Source: Cellvibrio sp. UBA7661 (lineage in GTDB: Bacteria > Pseudomonadota > Gammaproteobacteria > Pseudomonadales > Cellvibrionaceae). Taken from it: a DNA stretch of 64,000 nt. Shown piece by piece: positions 8,526 through 16,889 of this stretch (positions are counted from its first letter, which is position 1; every line of letters begins with the position of its first letter). Both the position numbers and the translations under genes were made by a program. Under the pieces are notes generated by a model. The model was not told the origin of the DNA. It did not search any database and saw nothing but the letters and a program-made list of their open reading frames with translations. The stretch covers positions 221,270 to 285,269 of the forward strand of contig DLHT01000017.1 of assembly GCA_002483365.1 (NCBI GenBank), given 5' to 3'.

Positions 8526-10364
8526 ATGACAGACGTTTCAGCTGTAAAACCCAATACAGATCCCAGACTGGTCGCTATTACTGAGCGAATTATCGTCCGT
8601 AGCCGCGATACTCGCGCCGCCTATCTTGCGCGCGTCAATAAATTCCGTAGTAAAGGTCCTGCGCGCCATCACTTGGGTTGCGCCAACCTCGCGCACGGTT
8701 TTGCTGCCTGTAATAGTGCTGATAAAGAAGCTTTGGCTGAAGGGCAGGCCCCTAATTTGGGTGTTGTGAGTGCGTATAACGAGATGTTGTCTGCCCATGT
8801 GCCCTATGGTGAATATCTGGAGCCCATTAAAGCTGCAGCTAAAGAAATGGGTATGACTGCACAGATGGCCGGCGGTGTGCCTGCGATGTGCGATGGTGTA
8901 ACCCAAGGGTTTCCGGGCATGGAGATGTCGCTGTTTAGTCGCGATGTTATCGCCATGGGTACGGCTATTGCGCTGTCGCACGATATGTTTGATGGTGCTA
9001 TCTGTCTGGGAGTTTGTGACAAAATTGTTCCAGGCTTGATGATGGGGGCTCTGTCTTTCGGCCAGTTACCCATTATTTTTATCCCTGCTGGACCTATGAC
9101 TCCCGGATTGCCTAATGCTGAAAAAGCCAAAGCGCGTCAGTTGTTCGCTGAAGGTAAAGTGGGGCGCAAAGAGCTGTTGGCGGCCGAAAGCGCTTCATAC
9201 CACAGTGCAGGTACCTGTACCTTTTACGGTACCGCCAACACGAACCAGATGCTGATGGAAATTATGGGAGTTCATTTACCCGGAAGCACATTCATTAACC
9301 CTTATACTCCACTGCGCGATGCCTTAACTCGCGCCTCTGTCCATCAGTTGGCACGTATCACTCGTGATGAGGTTGTTACGCTTTCAGACATAGTCACTGA
9401 AAAGTCTATTGTTAACGGTATCGTAGGTTTAATGGCAACCGGCGGCTCAACCAACCATGCGATGCACATTGTTGCTATTGCCCGAGCAGCTGGCGTGCAA
9501 ATTAACTGGCAGGATTTGTCTGACATTTCAGATATAATTCCGCTTATGTGCCGTATTTATCCAAACGGTCTGGCTGACATTAACCGTTTCCAAGCTGTCG
9601 GCGGCATGGGCTTCCTGATGCGTGAACTGCGCAATGCGGGTTTACTCCACGAAGATGTAAAGACAGTCATGGGCGGTACCGGATTGGCTGCTTACACCAA
9701 GGAGCCGTTTTTGGAAAATGGCGAGCTGGTATGGCGCGAAGCTGTGCAGGAAAGTCTTGATGATGCAGTTCTGCGTCCAGTTTCTAAACCCTTTGCGCCT
9801 GAAGGTGGAATGAAGTTATTGAAAGGCAATATTGGTCGCTCAGTGATCAAAATCTCTGCGGTCAAACCCGATCATCGTAAAGTAACTGCGCCAGCAATCG
9901 TGTTCCATAGTCAGGAAGAGTTACAGGCTGCATTTAAGCGTGGTGATTTGGAAAAAGATTTTGTTGCTGTCGTGCGCTTTCAGGGGCCTAAAGCCTGTGG
10001 GATGCCAGAGTTGCACAAGCTGACGCCTCCTCTGGGGGTATTGCAAGACCGTGGTTTCAAAGTTGCATTATTGACTGATGGTCGCATGTCGGGTGCGTCT
10101 GGTAAAATTCCGGCAGCAATTCATATGACACCGGAAGCCCTGGATAATGGGCCAATAGGTTTGATTCGCGATGGCGATATGATTGAGTTGGATGCTGAAG
10201 CAGGTACGCTTCAGATTTTGGTGAGTGAAGATGAATTGAAATCCCGCCAGCCAGCGCAATGTGATTTATCGGCTGTTCACTACGGCATGGGGCGTGAATT
10301 ATTTGCTCCGTTGCGTGCCACTGTGGGCTTGGCCGAAGAAGGAGCTACTGTATTTAACTGGTGA
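8526..10364 (+). CDS. edd: Phosphogluconate dehydratase
   Basis: Edd dehydrates 6-phosphogluconate to 2-keto-3-deoxy-6-phosphogluconate, the defining step of the Entner-Doudoroff pathway. It belongs to the IlvD/Edd family: the iron-sulfur cysteines lie in GVPAMCDGVTQG, GVCDKIVPG and SAGTCTFYGTANT, and the C-terminal GRMSGASGKIPAAIH motif is complete. I chose the ATG at 8526 (MTDVSAVK, about 612 residues) over the frame opening at 8484 because family alignment begins near there. A hairpin terminator follows directly. Confidence 0.95.
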   Translation: MTDVSAVKPNTDPRLVAITERIIVRSRDTRAAYLARVNKFRSKGPARHHLGCANLAHGFAACNSADKEALAEGQAPNLGVVSAYNEMLSAHVPYGEYLEPIKAAAKEMGMTAQMAGGVPAMCDGVTQGFPGMEMSLFSRDVIAMGTAIALSHDMFDGAICLGVCDKIVPGLMMGALSFGQLPIIFIPAGPMTPGLPNAEKAKARQLFAEGKVGRKELLAAESASYHSAGTCTFYGTANTNQMLMEIMGVHLPGSTFINPYTPLRDALTRASVHQLARITRDEVVTLSDIVTEKSIVNGIVGLMATGGSTNHAMHIVAIARAAGVQINWQDLSDISDIIPLMCRIYPNGLADINRFQAVGGMGFLMRELRNAGLLHEDVKTVMGGTGLAAYTKEPFLENGELVWREAVQESLDDAVLRPVSKPFAPEGGMKLLKGNIGRSVIKISAVKPDHRKVTAPAIVFHSQEELQAAFKRGDLEKDFVAVVRFQGPKACGMPELHKLTPPLGVLQDRGFKVALLTDGRMSGASGKIPAAIHMTPEALDNGPIGLIRDGDMIELDAEAGTLQILVSEDELKSRQPAQCDLSAVHYGMGRELFAPLRATVGLAEEGATVFNW

Positions 10365-10380
10365 TAAACCGTTAAATCCC

Positions 10381-10409
10381 GACCCCGGACTTTTGTTCGG
10401 GGTCTTCGT
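10381..10409 (+). terminator. Hairpin terminator between edd and zwf
   Basis: A GACCCCG/CGGGGTC stem (10381-10387 and 10398-10404) with a 10-base loop is followed by TTCGTTT. The T-tract is interrupted, so termination may be partial. Confidence 0.65.
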
Positions 10410-10459
10410 TTCTAAACAACTAAAACCACTATCAAGATTCACGAACAGGATTACTCCTC

Positions 10460-11947
10460 ATGCTCGACGCATTTGATTTTGTCATCTTTGGTGGCGCAGG
10501 CGATTTGGCTCTGCGCAAATTGATTCCCGGCTTGTATCGGGCTCATCGCGAAGGTTCCCTGCCTGTTGGTGCTCGTATAATCCCGACTTGCCGTAATACT
10601 CAAATGGTTGCCGAGTACAAAGATAAAGTGCGCGCAGCTGCGGAAAAACATCTCAATGCTGATGAGTTTGTTGCTGCTGATTGGGATGAGTTTGCCAAGC
10701 GCTTGTTTCCGGTATTCGTTGATATTGGTACCAAAGATGAACATTGGGATGCGTTGGCAAAATTGCTGAACAATGGTGGTAATAACGAACGTGTTTTCTA
10801 CCTTTCAACTCCTCCGTCTGTATTCAGTATTTGTTGTAAGCATTTGCATGAGTGTAATTTGATCACGGATAAAGCGCGTGTTGTCGTTGAAAAACCATTG
10901 GGTTATGACGCAAAAACTGCAGAAGAAATCAACAGCCAGATTGCCGAGTACTTCCGTGAAGAGGCTATCTTCCGAATTGATCATTACTTGGGCAAGGAAA
11001 CAGTGCAAAATTTGTTGGCACTGCGTTTTGCCAACGGCATGTTTGAGCATCTGTGGGATGCAAAATCAATTGACCATGTCCAAATCAGCATTTCAGAAAC
11101 AGTTGGCCTTGAGGGGCGCGCCAGTTTTTATGACGGTGCGGGCGCACTGCGCGATATGGTGCAAAATCATATCCTCCAATTATTGTGTTTGGTGGCAATG
11201 GAATCACCAAACAAAATGACTGCTGAGCGTATTCGCGCTGAAAAATTAAAAGTGCTGGAGAATTTGCGTCCTCTGACGGGCAATACCGTTAAATACAATA
11301 CTGTGCGTGGGCAATACGTTGCCGGCGAGATGGATGGCAAACAAGTTCCTGGCTATCTGGAAGAGTTGGGGCAAACGAGTAACACCGAAACCTTCGTTGC
11401 GATTCGTGCATACATCGACAACTCCCGCTGGGCAAACGTGCCCTTTTATCTGCGTACCGGTAAGCGCATGAAGCAGCGCTTTGCAGAAATCGTTATCCAG
11501 TATAAAGATGTTGCACATCGTGTATATCCTGAATCAGCAGGTGCGGCTACTCCTAATCGTCTTATCATCCGCCTGCAGCCGGAAGAGAGCATCAAGATCA
11601 TTATGGTATCCAAGGATCTTGAAAAACATGAAACCCATTTACGCCCGGTTGTTCTAAACCTGAACTTTGCTGATACCTACAAAGATTTCTATTCGGACGC
11701 TTACAAGCGTTTGATGTTGGATGCGGCAGCGGGCGATGCCAGCTTGTTTATTCACCGCGCCGAAGTTGATGCAGCATGGGCTTGGATTGATCCGATTATT
11801 GAAGCATGGCAGCGCCCTGAAAATAAACCGCATGGTTACATGGCGGGTAGTTGGGGGCCGCAAGCATCTGCGCAATTGATGGCAAGCGATCGTCGCCGTT
11901 GGTTCTCGATTGATGAAGTTTTATCGGGAGCTGATCAGGAATGGTAA
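10460..11947 (+). CDS. zwf: Glucose-6-phosphate 1-dehydrogenase
   Basis: Zwf oxidises glucose-6-phosphate to 6-phosphogluconolactone with NADP or NAD. The N-terminal nucleotide-binding loop reads FGGAGDLALRKL, a variant of the usual GASGDL/GAKGDL. The substrate motif RIDHYLGKE with its catalytic His/Lys environment is intact, followed by DMVQNHILQLL and FYLRTGKRM. At 495 residues it is full length. It overlaps pgl by 7 bases, so the two are translationally coupled. There is no hexR next to it, unlike in Pseudomonas. Confidence 0.95.
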   Translation: MLDAFDFVIFGGAGDLALRKLIPGLYRAHREGSLPVGARIIPTCRNTQMVAEYKDKVRAAAEKHLNADEFVAADWDEFAKRLFPVFVDIGTKDEHWDALAKLLNNGGNNERVFYLSTPPSVFSICCKHLHECNLITDKARVVVEKPLGYDAKTAEEINSQIAEYFREEAIFRIDHYLGKETVQNLLALRFANGMFEHLWDAKSIDHVQISISETVGLEGRASFYDGAGALRDMVQNHILQLLCLVAMESPNKMTAERIRAEKLKVLENLRPLTGNTVKYNTVRGQYVAGEMDGKQVPGYLEELGQTSNTETFVAIRAYIDNSRWANVPFYLRTGKRMKQRFAEIVIQYKDVAHRVYPESAGAATPNRLIIRLQPEESIKIIMVSKDLEKHETHLRPVVLNLNFADTYKDFYSDAYKRLMLDAAAGDASLFIHRAEVDAAWAWIDPIIEAWQRPENKPHGYMAGSWGPQASAQLMASDRRRWFSIDEVLSGADQEW

Positions 11948-12651
11948 CCGAACATTTATTCGATAATCGCGCAGATATGATTGCTGCGTTGCAAGTGGAA
12001 TGTGAAGTGGCGTTGCGTCAGTCGATTGAAGAGCGCGGCGAAGCTACGTTTATGGTGTCTGGCGGTAGTACGCCGGAGCCGCTTTATAAAGCACTGAGCA
12101 ATTCGGATCTGGATTGGGAATCTATTTACGTTGCTTTGGTTGATGAGCGTTGGGTTGATTTCGATCATGACAAAAGCAACGAAGCATTCACTGTAAAACA
12201 TCTGATCCAAAACAAAGCAGTAGTAGCGAATTTGGTAGGCATGAAAAACTCTGCTGAAACTGCAGCGGAAGGTTTGGTTGATTGTGAGGCGGCATATCAG
12301 CAATTGGCTCAACCATTTGACATCACGATTTTGGGCATGGGCTCCGATGGGCATACCGCCTCATTGTTTCCCTATGCACAAGGCTTGGATGAAGCGTTAA
12401 ATCCGGATTCTACTCAACTTTGCGCAGCCATTATCGCAAAACAAAGTGAAGTAACCGGCGCTATCGTAGAGCGTATGACCTTATCTTTAGCGGGGTTGCT
12501 GCGCTCAAAATCATTGGTGCTGTTGATCACGGGCGAGGAAAAGCTTGCCGTATTACGTGCAGCCCAAACGGGAACTGATGTCAGGGAAATGCCGATTCGT
12601 GCGGTGTTACAGCAACAACAAGTTCCGGTCAGTATTTACTGGGCGCCTTGA
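11941..12651 (+). CDS. pgl: 6-Phosphogluconolactonase
   Basis: Pgl (SOL/DevB family) hydrolyses 6-phosphogluconolactone to 6-phosphogluconate, the step between Zwf and Edd. Visible family blocks are MVSGGSTPEPLYKAL, LVDERWVDFDHDKSN and ILGMGSDGHTASLFP. The 236 residues are a normal length. The ATG overlaps the zwf stop (ATGGTAA), which fixes the start. Confidence 0.93.
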   Translation: MVTEHLFDNRADMIAALQVECEVALRQSIEERGEATFMVSGGSTPEPLYKALSNSDLDWESIYVALVDERWVDFDHDKSNEAFTVKHLIQNKAVVANLVGMKNSAETAAEGLVDCEAAYQQLAQPFDITILGMGSDGHTASLFPYAQGLDEALNPDSTQLCAAIIAKQSEVTGAIVERMTLSLAGLLRSKSLVLLITGEEKLAVLRAAQTGTDVREMPIRAVLQQQQVPVSIYWAP

Positions 12652-12734
12652 TTTTTTAACGAATTATTGAGCGAATCTTTATTTTTGTTGATAAAGATTT
12701 TTTACGAACCTCTTTGATGAACGAGGGACATACA

Positions 12735-13367
12735 GTGGCTTTAACTATTGATCAAATTGTAAAAGTAGCACCAGTTGTACCGGTGATGGTAGTAGAGCGT
12801 ATTGAAGATGCTGTGCCTTTGGCGACGGCACTTTATAACGGTGGTTTGAAGGTATTGGAGATCACTTTGCGCACTCCTTGTGCGCTGGATGCCATTACTG
12901 CAATGGTAGAGGCATTGCCTGAAGATGCTGTTATCGGTGCAGGCACTATTATCACTCCGAGTGATTTGGAAAAAGCGGTAAAAGCGGGATCTACATTTTT
13001 GGTGAGCCCAGGTACTACCCCTGCATTGATCGAGGCTGCGAAAGCGAGCCCTGTTCCATTATTGGCAGGAGTGGCGACGCCTACTGAAGCAATGAATTTA
13101 TATGTGCAAGGCTTTACTCACCAGAAGTTTTTCCCTGCTGAGGCTGCAGGTGGTGTTCCTATGCTTAAATCGATTGCTGGTCCTTTGCCACAAATTACTT
13201 TTTGTCCTACGGGCGGAATTGATTTAGCTAAGGCTCCGAGCTATCTGGCACTGCCTAACGTGCACTGTGTCGGTGGTACATGGATGGCACCAAAAGAATT
13301 GATGAAAGCGGGACGCTGGGATGAAATTGAGCGTCTCGCCCGCGAAGCAGCTAGCCTGCCGCGTTAA
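12735..13367 (+). CDS. eda: KDPG aldolase (2-keto-3-deoxy-6-phosphogluconate aldolase)
   Basis: Eda cleaves KDPG into pyruvate and glyceraldehyde-3-phosphate. The class I aldolase fold is recognised by PVVPVMVVERIEDA, VLEITLRTPCALDAI with the catalytic Glu, GAGTI, the Schiff-base lysine in HQKFFPAEAAGG, and FCPTGGI. I prefer the GTG at 12735, which has GAGGG seven bases upstream and matches the family's N-terminus; ATG at 12717 would add six residues. It is 83 bases after pgl and is closed by a strong terminator, so zwf-pgl-eda form one unit. Confidence 0.93.
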   Translation: MALTIDQIVKVAPVVPVMVVERIEDAVPLATALYNGGLKVLEITLRTPCALDAITAMVEALPEDAVIGAGTIITPSDLEKAVKAGSTFLVSPGTTPALIEAAKASPVPLLAGVATPTEAMNLYVQGFTHQKFFPAEAAGGVPMLKSIAGPLPQITFCPTGGIDLAKAPSYLALPNVHCVGGTWMAPKELMKAGRWDEIERLAREAASLPR

Positions 13368-13376
13368 CTGAGTCCA

Positions 13377-13408
13377 ACAGGGGCGCAATTATTGCGCCCC
13401 TGTGTTTT
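13377..13408 (+). terminator. Rho-independent terminator after eda
   Basis: A 13-base arm ACAGGGGCGCAAT and its exact complement are separated by one T and followed by GTTTTT. The GC-rich lower stem makes this a strong terminator for zwf-pgl-eda. Confidence 0.92.
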
Positions 13409-13419
13409 TAACTTACAAG

Positions 13420-13435
13420 GGCACAGCATTGTGCC
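13420..13435 (+). promoter_or_regulatory. Inverted repeat upstream of gap
   Basis: GGCACA-GCAT-TGTGCC lies 43 bases before the gap start codon and after the eda terminator, in the short space that should hold the gap promoter. It is a plausible operator half-site pair. No regulator is proven. Confidence 0.3.
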
Positions 13436-13478
13436 TATACAGCAAAAGAATCAGCGAAAGTTTACTTAGGAGAATGTA

Positions 13479-14486
13479 ATGACTATCAGAGTGGCAATTA
13501 ACGGTTACGGTCGTATCGGTCGCAATGTACTGCGTGCGCTATATGAATCAGGCAAGCGCAGCCAAATTCAAATCGTTGGTATCAACGATCTTGGTGATGC
13601 CCACCTCAATGCGCATCTCACCAAATACGACTCTGTTCACGGTCAATTTAATGGCACTGTGAAATTCGAAGGCGACACAATGTTCGTTAATGGTGATGCG
13701 ATTCGTATTACCGCTGAGCGCGATCCATCCAAATTGCCTTGGGCGGAATTAAATGTTGATGTGGTTTACGAATGTACCGGTATTTTTACCAGCAAAGAAA
13801 AAGCGGGTGCACATTTAACTGCAGGTGCTAAAAAAGTCATTATCTCTGCTCCTGGTACCGATGTGGATGCAACCGTTGTTTTCGGTGTGAATCACAATGT
13901 GTTGAAAGCCACGGACACCATTATTTCAAATGCATCTTGCACCACTAACTGCTTGGCTCCTGTTGCTAAAGTATTGAACGATAAGTTCGGTATTGTGCAA
14001 GGCTCTATGACAACTATCCACGCATACACCAACGATCAAGTGCTGTCCGATGTATTCCACAAAGATATCTATCGTGCGCGTTCAGCTACCCAATCAATGA
14101 TCCCAACCACCACAGGTGCTGCTAAAGCCGTAGGTCTGGTATTGCCAGAATTGAAAGGCAAAATGGACGGTATTTCTGTGCGCGTTCCAACCATCAACGT
14201 ATCTCTGGTTGATTTGAACGTGTTGGTAGAAAAGGATGTCTCTGTTGAAGCAATCAACGCAGCAATGAAAGAAGCCGCTGAAAAAGAAATGCCTGGTGTA
14301 TTGGCATATGTTGATGAGCCGCTGGTATCAGTCGATTTCAATCACAACCCTCATTCATCCAACTATGACTCATTGCAAACCAAAGTGTATGGCAAATGGG
14401 TGAAGGTATTGAGCTGGTATGACAACGAGTGGGGTTTCTCTAACCGTATGTTGGACAACACCATTGCCCTGATGAATGCTAAATAA
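13479..14486 (+). CDS. gap: Glyceraldehyde-3-phosphate dehydrogenase, type I
   Basis: Gap oxidises and phosphorylates glyceraldehyde-3-phosphate to 1,3-bisphosphoglycerate with NAD. It carries the Rossmann start INGYGRIGRNVLRAL, the active-site cysteine in SNASCTTNCLAP, and the C-terminal SWYDNEWGFSNRM. At 335 residues it is standard. TAGGAG sits before the ATG. It is followed after 11 bases by pyruvate kinase, so the two lower-glycolysis genes are co-transcribed. Confidence 0.96.
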   Translation: MTIRVAINGYGRIGRNVLRALYESGKRSQIQIVGINDLGDAHLNAHLTKYDSVHGQFNGTVKFEGDTMFVNGDAIRITAERDPSKLPWAELNVDVVYECTGIFTSKEKAGAHLTAGAKKVIISAPGTDVDATVVFGVNHNVLKATDTIISNASCTTNCLAPVAKVLNDKFGIVQGSMTTIHAYTNDQVLSDVFHKDIYRARSATQSMIPTTTGAAKAVGLVLPELKGKMDGISVRVPTINVSLVDLNVLVEKDVSVEAINAAMKEAAEKEMPGVLAYVDEPLVSVDFNHNPHSSNYDSLQTKVYGKWVKVLSWYDNEWGFSNRMLDNTIALMNAK

Positions 14487-14497
14487 GAGAGCCCATC

Positions 14498-15943
14498 ATG
14501 TTAAGACGTACCAAGATCGTCAGTACTTTAGGGCCTGCTTCTGAATCACCGGAAGTACTTGAACGTTTGATTCTCGCAGGTGTTAACGTTGTGCGTTTGA
14601 ATTTTTCACACGGCTCTCCCGAAGACCATAAGCGCCGTGCAGAAACTGTGCGTGCATTGGCTGCTAAACATAACTGCTTTGTGGCAGTGTTGGGTGATTT
14701 GCAAGGGCCAAAAATTCGCGTTGCACGTTTTGCTGAAGGCAAAATCTATTTAAAAGTGGGTGACCAATTTATTTTGGATGCTGCTTTGGGGCGCGATGAG
14801 GGAAACCAGCATCATGTGGGTATTGATTACAAAGAGTTGCCAAACGATTGTAAAGCCGGTGATGTTTTGTTGCTCGATGATGGCCGCGTTGTACTGACTG
14901 TCGACAAAATTGAAGGCACTCGTATTTACACTACCACTAAAGTGGCAGGTCCTTTGTCCAACAACAAAGGGATCAACCGTCAAGGTGGTGGTTTGACTGC
15001 GCCTGCACTGACTGAAAAAGATATCGCTGATATTAAAACTGCAGCAGAAATTGATGTGGATTATTTGGCTGTATCTTTCCCTCGCTCAGCAGAAGATATG
15101 AACTATGCGCGCAAACTGATGCAAGAAGCTGGTGGGCGTGCAGGTTTGGTATCCAAAGTTGAACGTGCCGAAGCTGTAGCGGATGATGAGACGTTGGATA
15201 GCATTATCATGGCCAGCGATGCGGTGATGGTTGCTCGCGGTGATTTGGGTGTAGAGATTGGTGATGCTGCATTGATTGGTGTGCAGAAGCGCATCATTGC
15301 TCGTTCACGCGCGTTGAACAAAGTTGTGATCACTGCAACCCAGATGATGGAGTCGATGATCAACAGCCCGTTGCCAACACGTGCGGAAGTATTCGACGTT
15401 GCTAACGCCGTGCTGGATGGTACTGATGCGGTAATGTTGTCAGCAGAAACTGCAGCGGGTAGCTTCCCGATTGAAACGGTTGAAGCAATGGTGCGTATTA
15501 TTCTCGGTGCCGAAAAACATCCTACAGCGAGTTTTGATAACTATCGCATGGATCAGGCATTCAGTTCTGTTGATGAGTCTATCGCATTGGCATCTATGTT
15601 CACTGCCAACCACTTGGACGGTGTTAAAGCCATTATTTGCTTTACTGAATCCGGTAGTACGCCGCGCTTGATGTCGCGCGTTGGATCGCAGTTGCCGATT
15701 TTTGCATTTTCCCGTCATGTGAGCACCCAACGTAAAGTGGCTATGTATCGCGGTGTGCAACCAATTGCATTTGATACGAACAGCGCCCCTTGTGCTGATG
15801 ATTTCGTGCGTGCAATTGCGATGCTCAAAGCGCAGGGCACCTTGGTTAATGGCGATCTGGTGATTGTTTCCAGTGGTGATACCACATTGCTGGGTGGCAC
15901 GAATACCATGAAGGTTTTGCGTGTTGATGAGACGATGAAATAA
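14498..15943 (+). CDS. pyk: Pyruvate kinase
   Basis: Pyruvate kinase makes pyruvate and ATP from phosphoenolpyruvate. Diagnostic blocks are RRTKIVSTLGPAS, VVRLNFSHGSPEDH, GDLQGPKIRV, SKVERAEAV, MVARGDLGVEIG and the signature VITATQMMESM. It has 481 residues with the usual C-terminal domain. Two pyk types exist in gammaproteobacteria; the neighbourhood with gap and Entner-Doudoroff genes favours the pykA type, but I cannot prove that from motifs. A textbook terminator follows. Confidence 0.94.
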   Translation: MLRRTKIVSTLGPASESPEVLERLILAGVNVVRLNFSHGSPEDHKRRAETVRALAAKHNCFVAVLGDLQGPKIRVARFAEGKIYLKVGDQFILDAALGRDEGNQHHVGIDYKELPNDCKAGDVLLLDDGRVVLTVDKIEGTRIYTTTKVAGPLSNNKGINRQGGGLTAPALTEKDIADIKTAAEIDVDYLAVSFPRSAEDMNYARKLMQEAGGRAGLVSKVERAEAVADDETLDSIIMASDAVMVARGDLGVEIGDAALIGVQKRIIARSRALNKVVITATQMMESMINSPLPTRAEVFDVANAVLDGTDAVMLSAETAAGSFPIETVEAMVRIILGAEKHPTASFDNYRMDQAFSSVDESIALASMFTANHLDGVKAIICFTESGSTPRLMSRVGSQLPIFAFSRHVSTQRKVAMYRGVQPIAFDTNSAPCADDFVRAIAMLKAQGTLVNGDLVIVSSGDTTLLGGTNTMKVLRVDETMK

Positions 15944-15954
15944 TCGTATCTAAA

Positions 15955-15988
15955 CAAAAAAAACGGCAGCTGGGCTGCCGTTTTTTTT
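15955..15988 (+). terminator. Rho-independent terminator after pyk
   Basis: The stem AAAAAACGGCAGC / GCTGCCGTTTTTT with loop TGG is followed by a continuous T-run; it ends the gap-pyk transcript. Confidence 0.95.
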
Positions 15989-16020
15989 GTCCAAAAATTA
16001 CCTTTTTATCGGAGCCGATT

Positions 16021-16836
16021 GTGAAATTGCATCAGAGTGTTGTAGGTTTTTTCATGCTGTTGACAAGTATGGTTTCCACCGCCTTGGAAATCACCGGTGA
16101 ATGGCAGCAGGGCGGGGTGATGATCGGTAAAGTTCCACAGGGCATGTCTGTGGAATATCGCAATAAACTATTACGCATTTCGCCAACAGGTGAATTTGTG
16201 ATTGGGTTAGGTCGCGATGCAGACAAAACCGCAACGCTTATTACCATTGATAGCGAAGGTTTACGTCGCGAGCATCGATTTGCGGTGAAGTCGCGTACCT
16301 ATAAAATTCAAAAAGTGACAGGTGTTCCACAGCGGACGGTAGAGCCAGATCCTGCTCAAGTTGAGCGCGCAAAACGTGAGGCGCAAATGGCGGCTGATGC
16401 TCGAAGAGTTGATTTACCGCTTATATTTTTTGCGCAGAAATTTGAATGGCCGCTCGTTGGGCCTATCACTGGCGTTTATGGAAGTCAGCGATTTTACAAT
16501 GGTGTTCCTAACTCTCCACATTATGGTGTCGATATTGCCAAGCCTGTGGGGACTTTAGTAAAAGCTCCGGCAGGTGGTGTGGTGACATTGGTGCATCCTG
16601 ATATGTTTTTTTCAGGGGGGACATTAATTATTGATCATGGCCATGGTCTGTCATCAACGTTTATTCATCTCAGCAAAATTTTGGTTAAAAAAGGCGATGC
16701 AATTATACAGGGTCAGCCAATCGCCAAAGTCGGTAAAACCGGGCGTGCTACGGGGCCGCATTTAGATTGGCGGATGAACTGGTTTGAGGAACGCGTTGAC
16801 CCGCAGTTGCTCGTACCCCCTATGCCGGCAGAATAA
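16021..16836 (+). CDS. Secreted M23-family (LytM-like) peptidase homologue
   Basis: A 271-residue exported protein: a GTG start, then a signal peptide (about residues 1-22), a small beta domain, and a C-terminal M23 domain (about residues 145-265). Peptidoglycan endopeptidases of this family bind zinc through HxxxD and HxH motifs. Here HYGVDIA is present and the catalytic-type histidine appears in FIHLSK. The last motif reads GPHLDWRMNW, with Asp where the third zinc ligand His normally stands. It may therefore be an Asp-liganded enzyme or a non-catalytic regulator of cell-wall hydrolases. It stands alone after the pyk terminator. Confidence 0.82.
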   Translation: MKLHQSVVGFFMLLTSMVSTALEITGEWQQGGVMIGKVPQGMSVEYRNKLLRISPTGEFVIGLGRDADKTATLITIDSEGLRREHRFAVKSRTYKIQKVTGVPQRTVEPDPAQVERAKREAQMAADARRVDLPLIFFAQKFEWPLVGPITGVYGSQRFYNGVPNSPHYGVDIAKPVGTLVKAPAGGVVTLVHPDMFFSGGTLIIDHGHGLSSTFIHLSKILVKKGDAIIQGQPIAKVGKTGRATGPHLDWRMNWFEERVDPQLLVPPMPAE

Positions 16837-16889
16837 AAATAGTTGCTGTTGGTATGTAAATTTTCATGAGTGTTGATAATGGATTTTAT

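Noticed and set aside
10460..11947. Zwf possibly inactive because of the GGAGDLA loop
   Set aside because: E. coli has GAKGDLA at the same place, so the loop tolerates change, and all catalytic motifs are intact.
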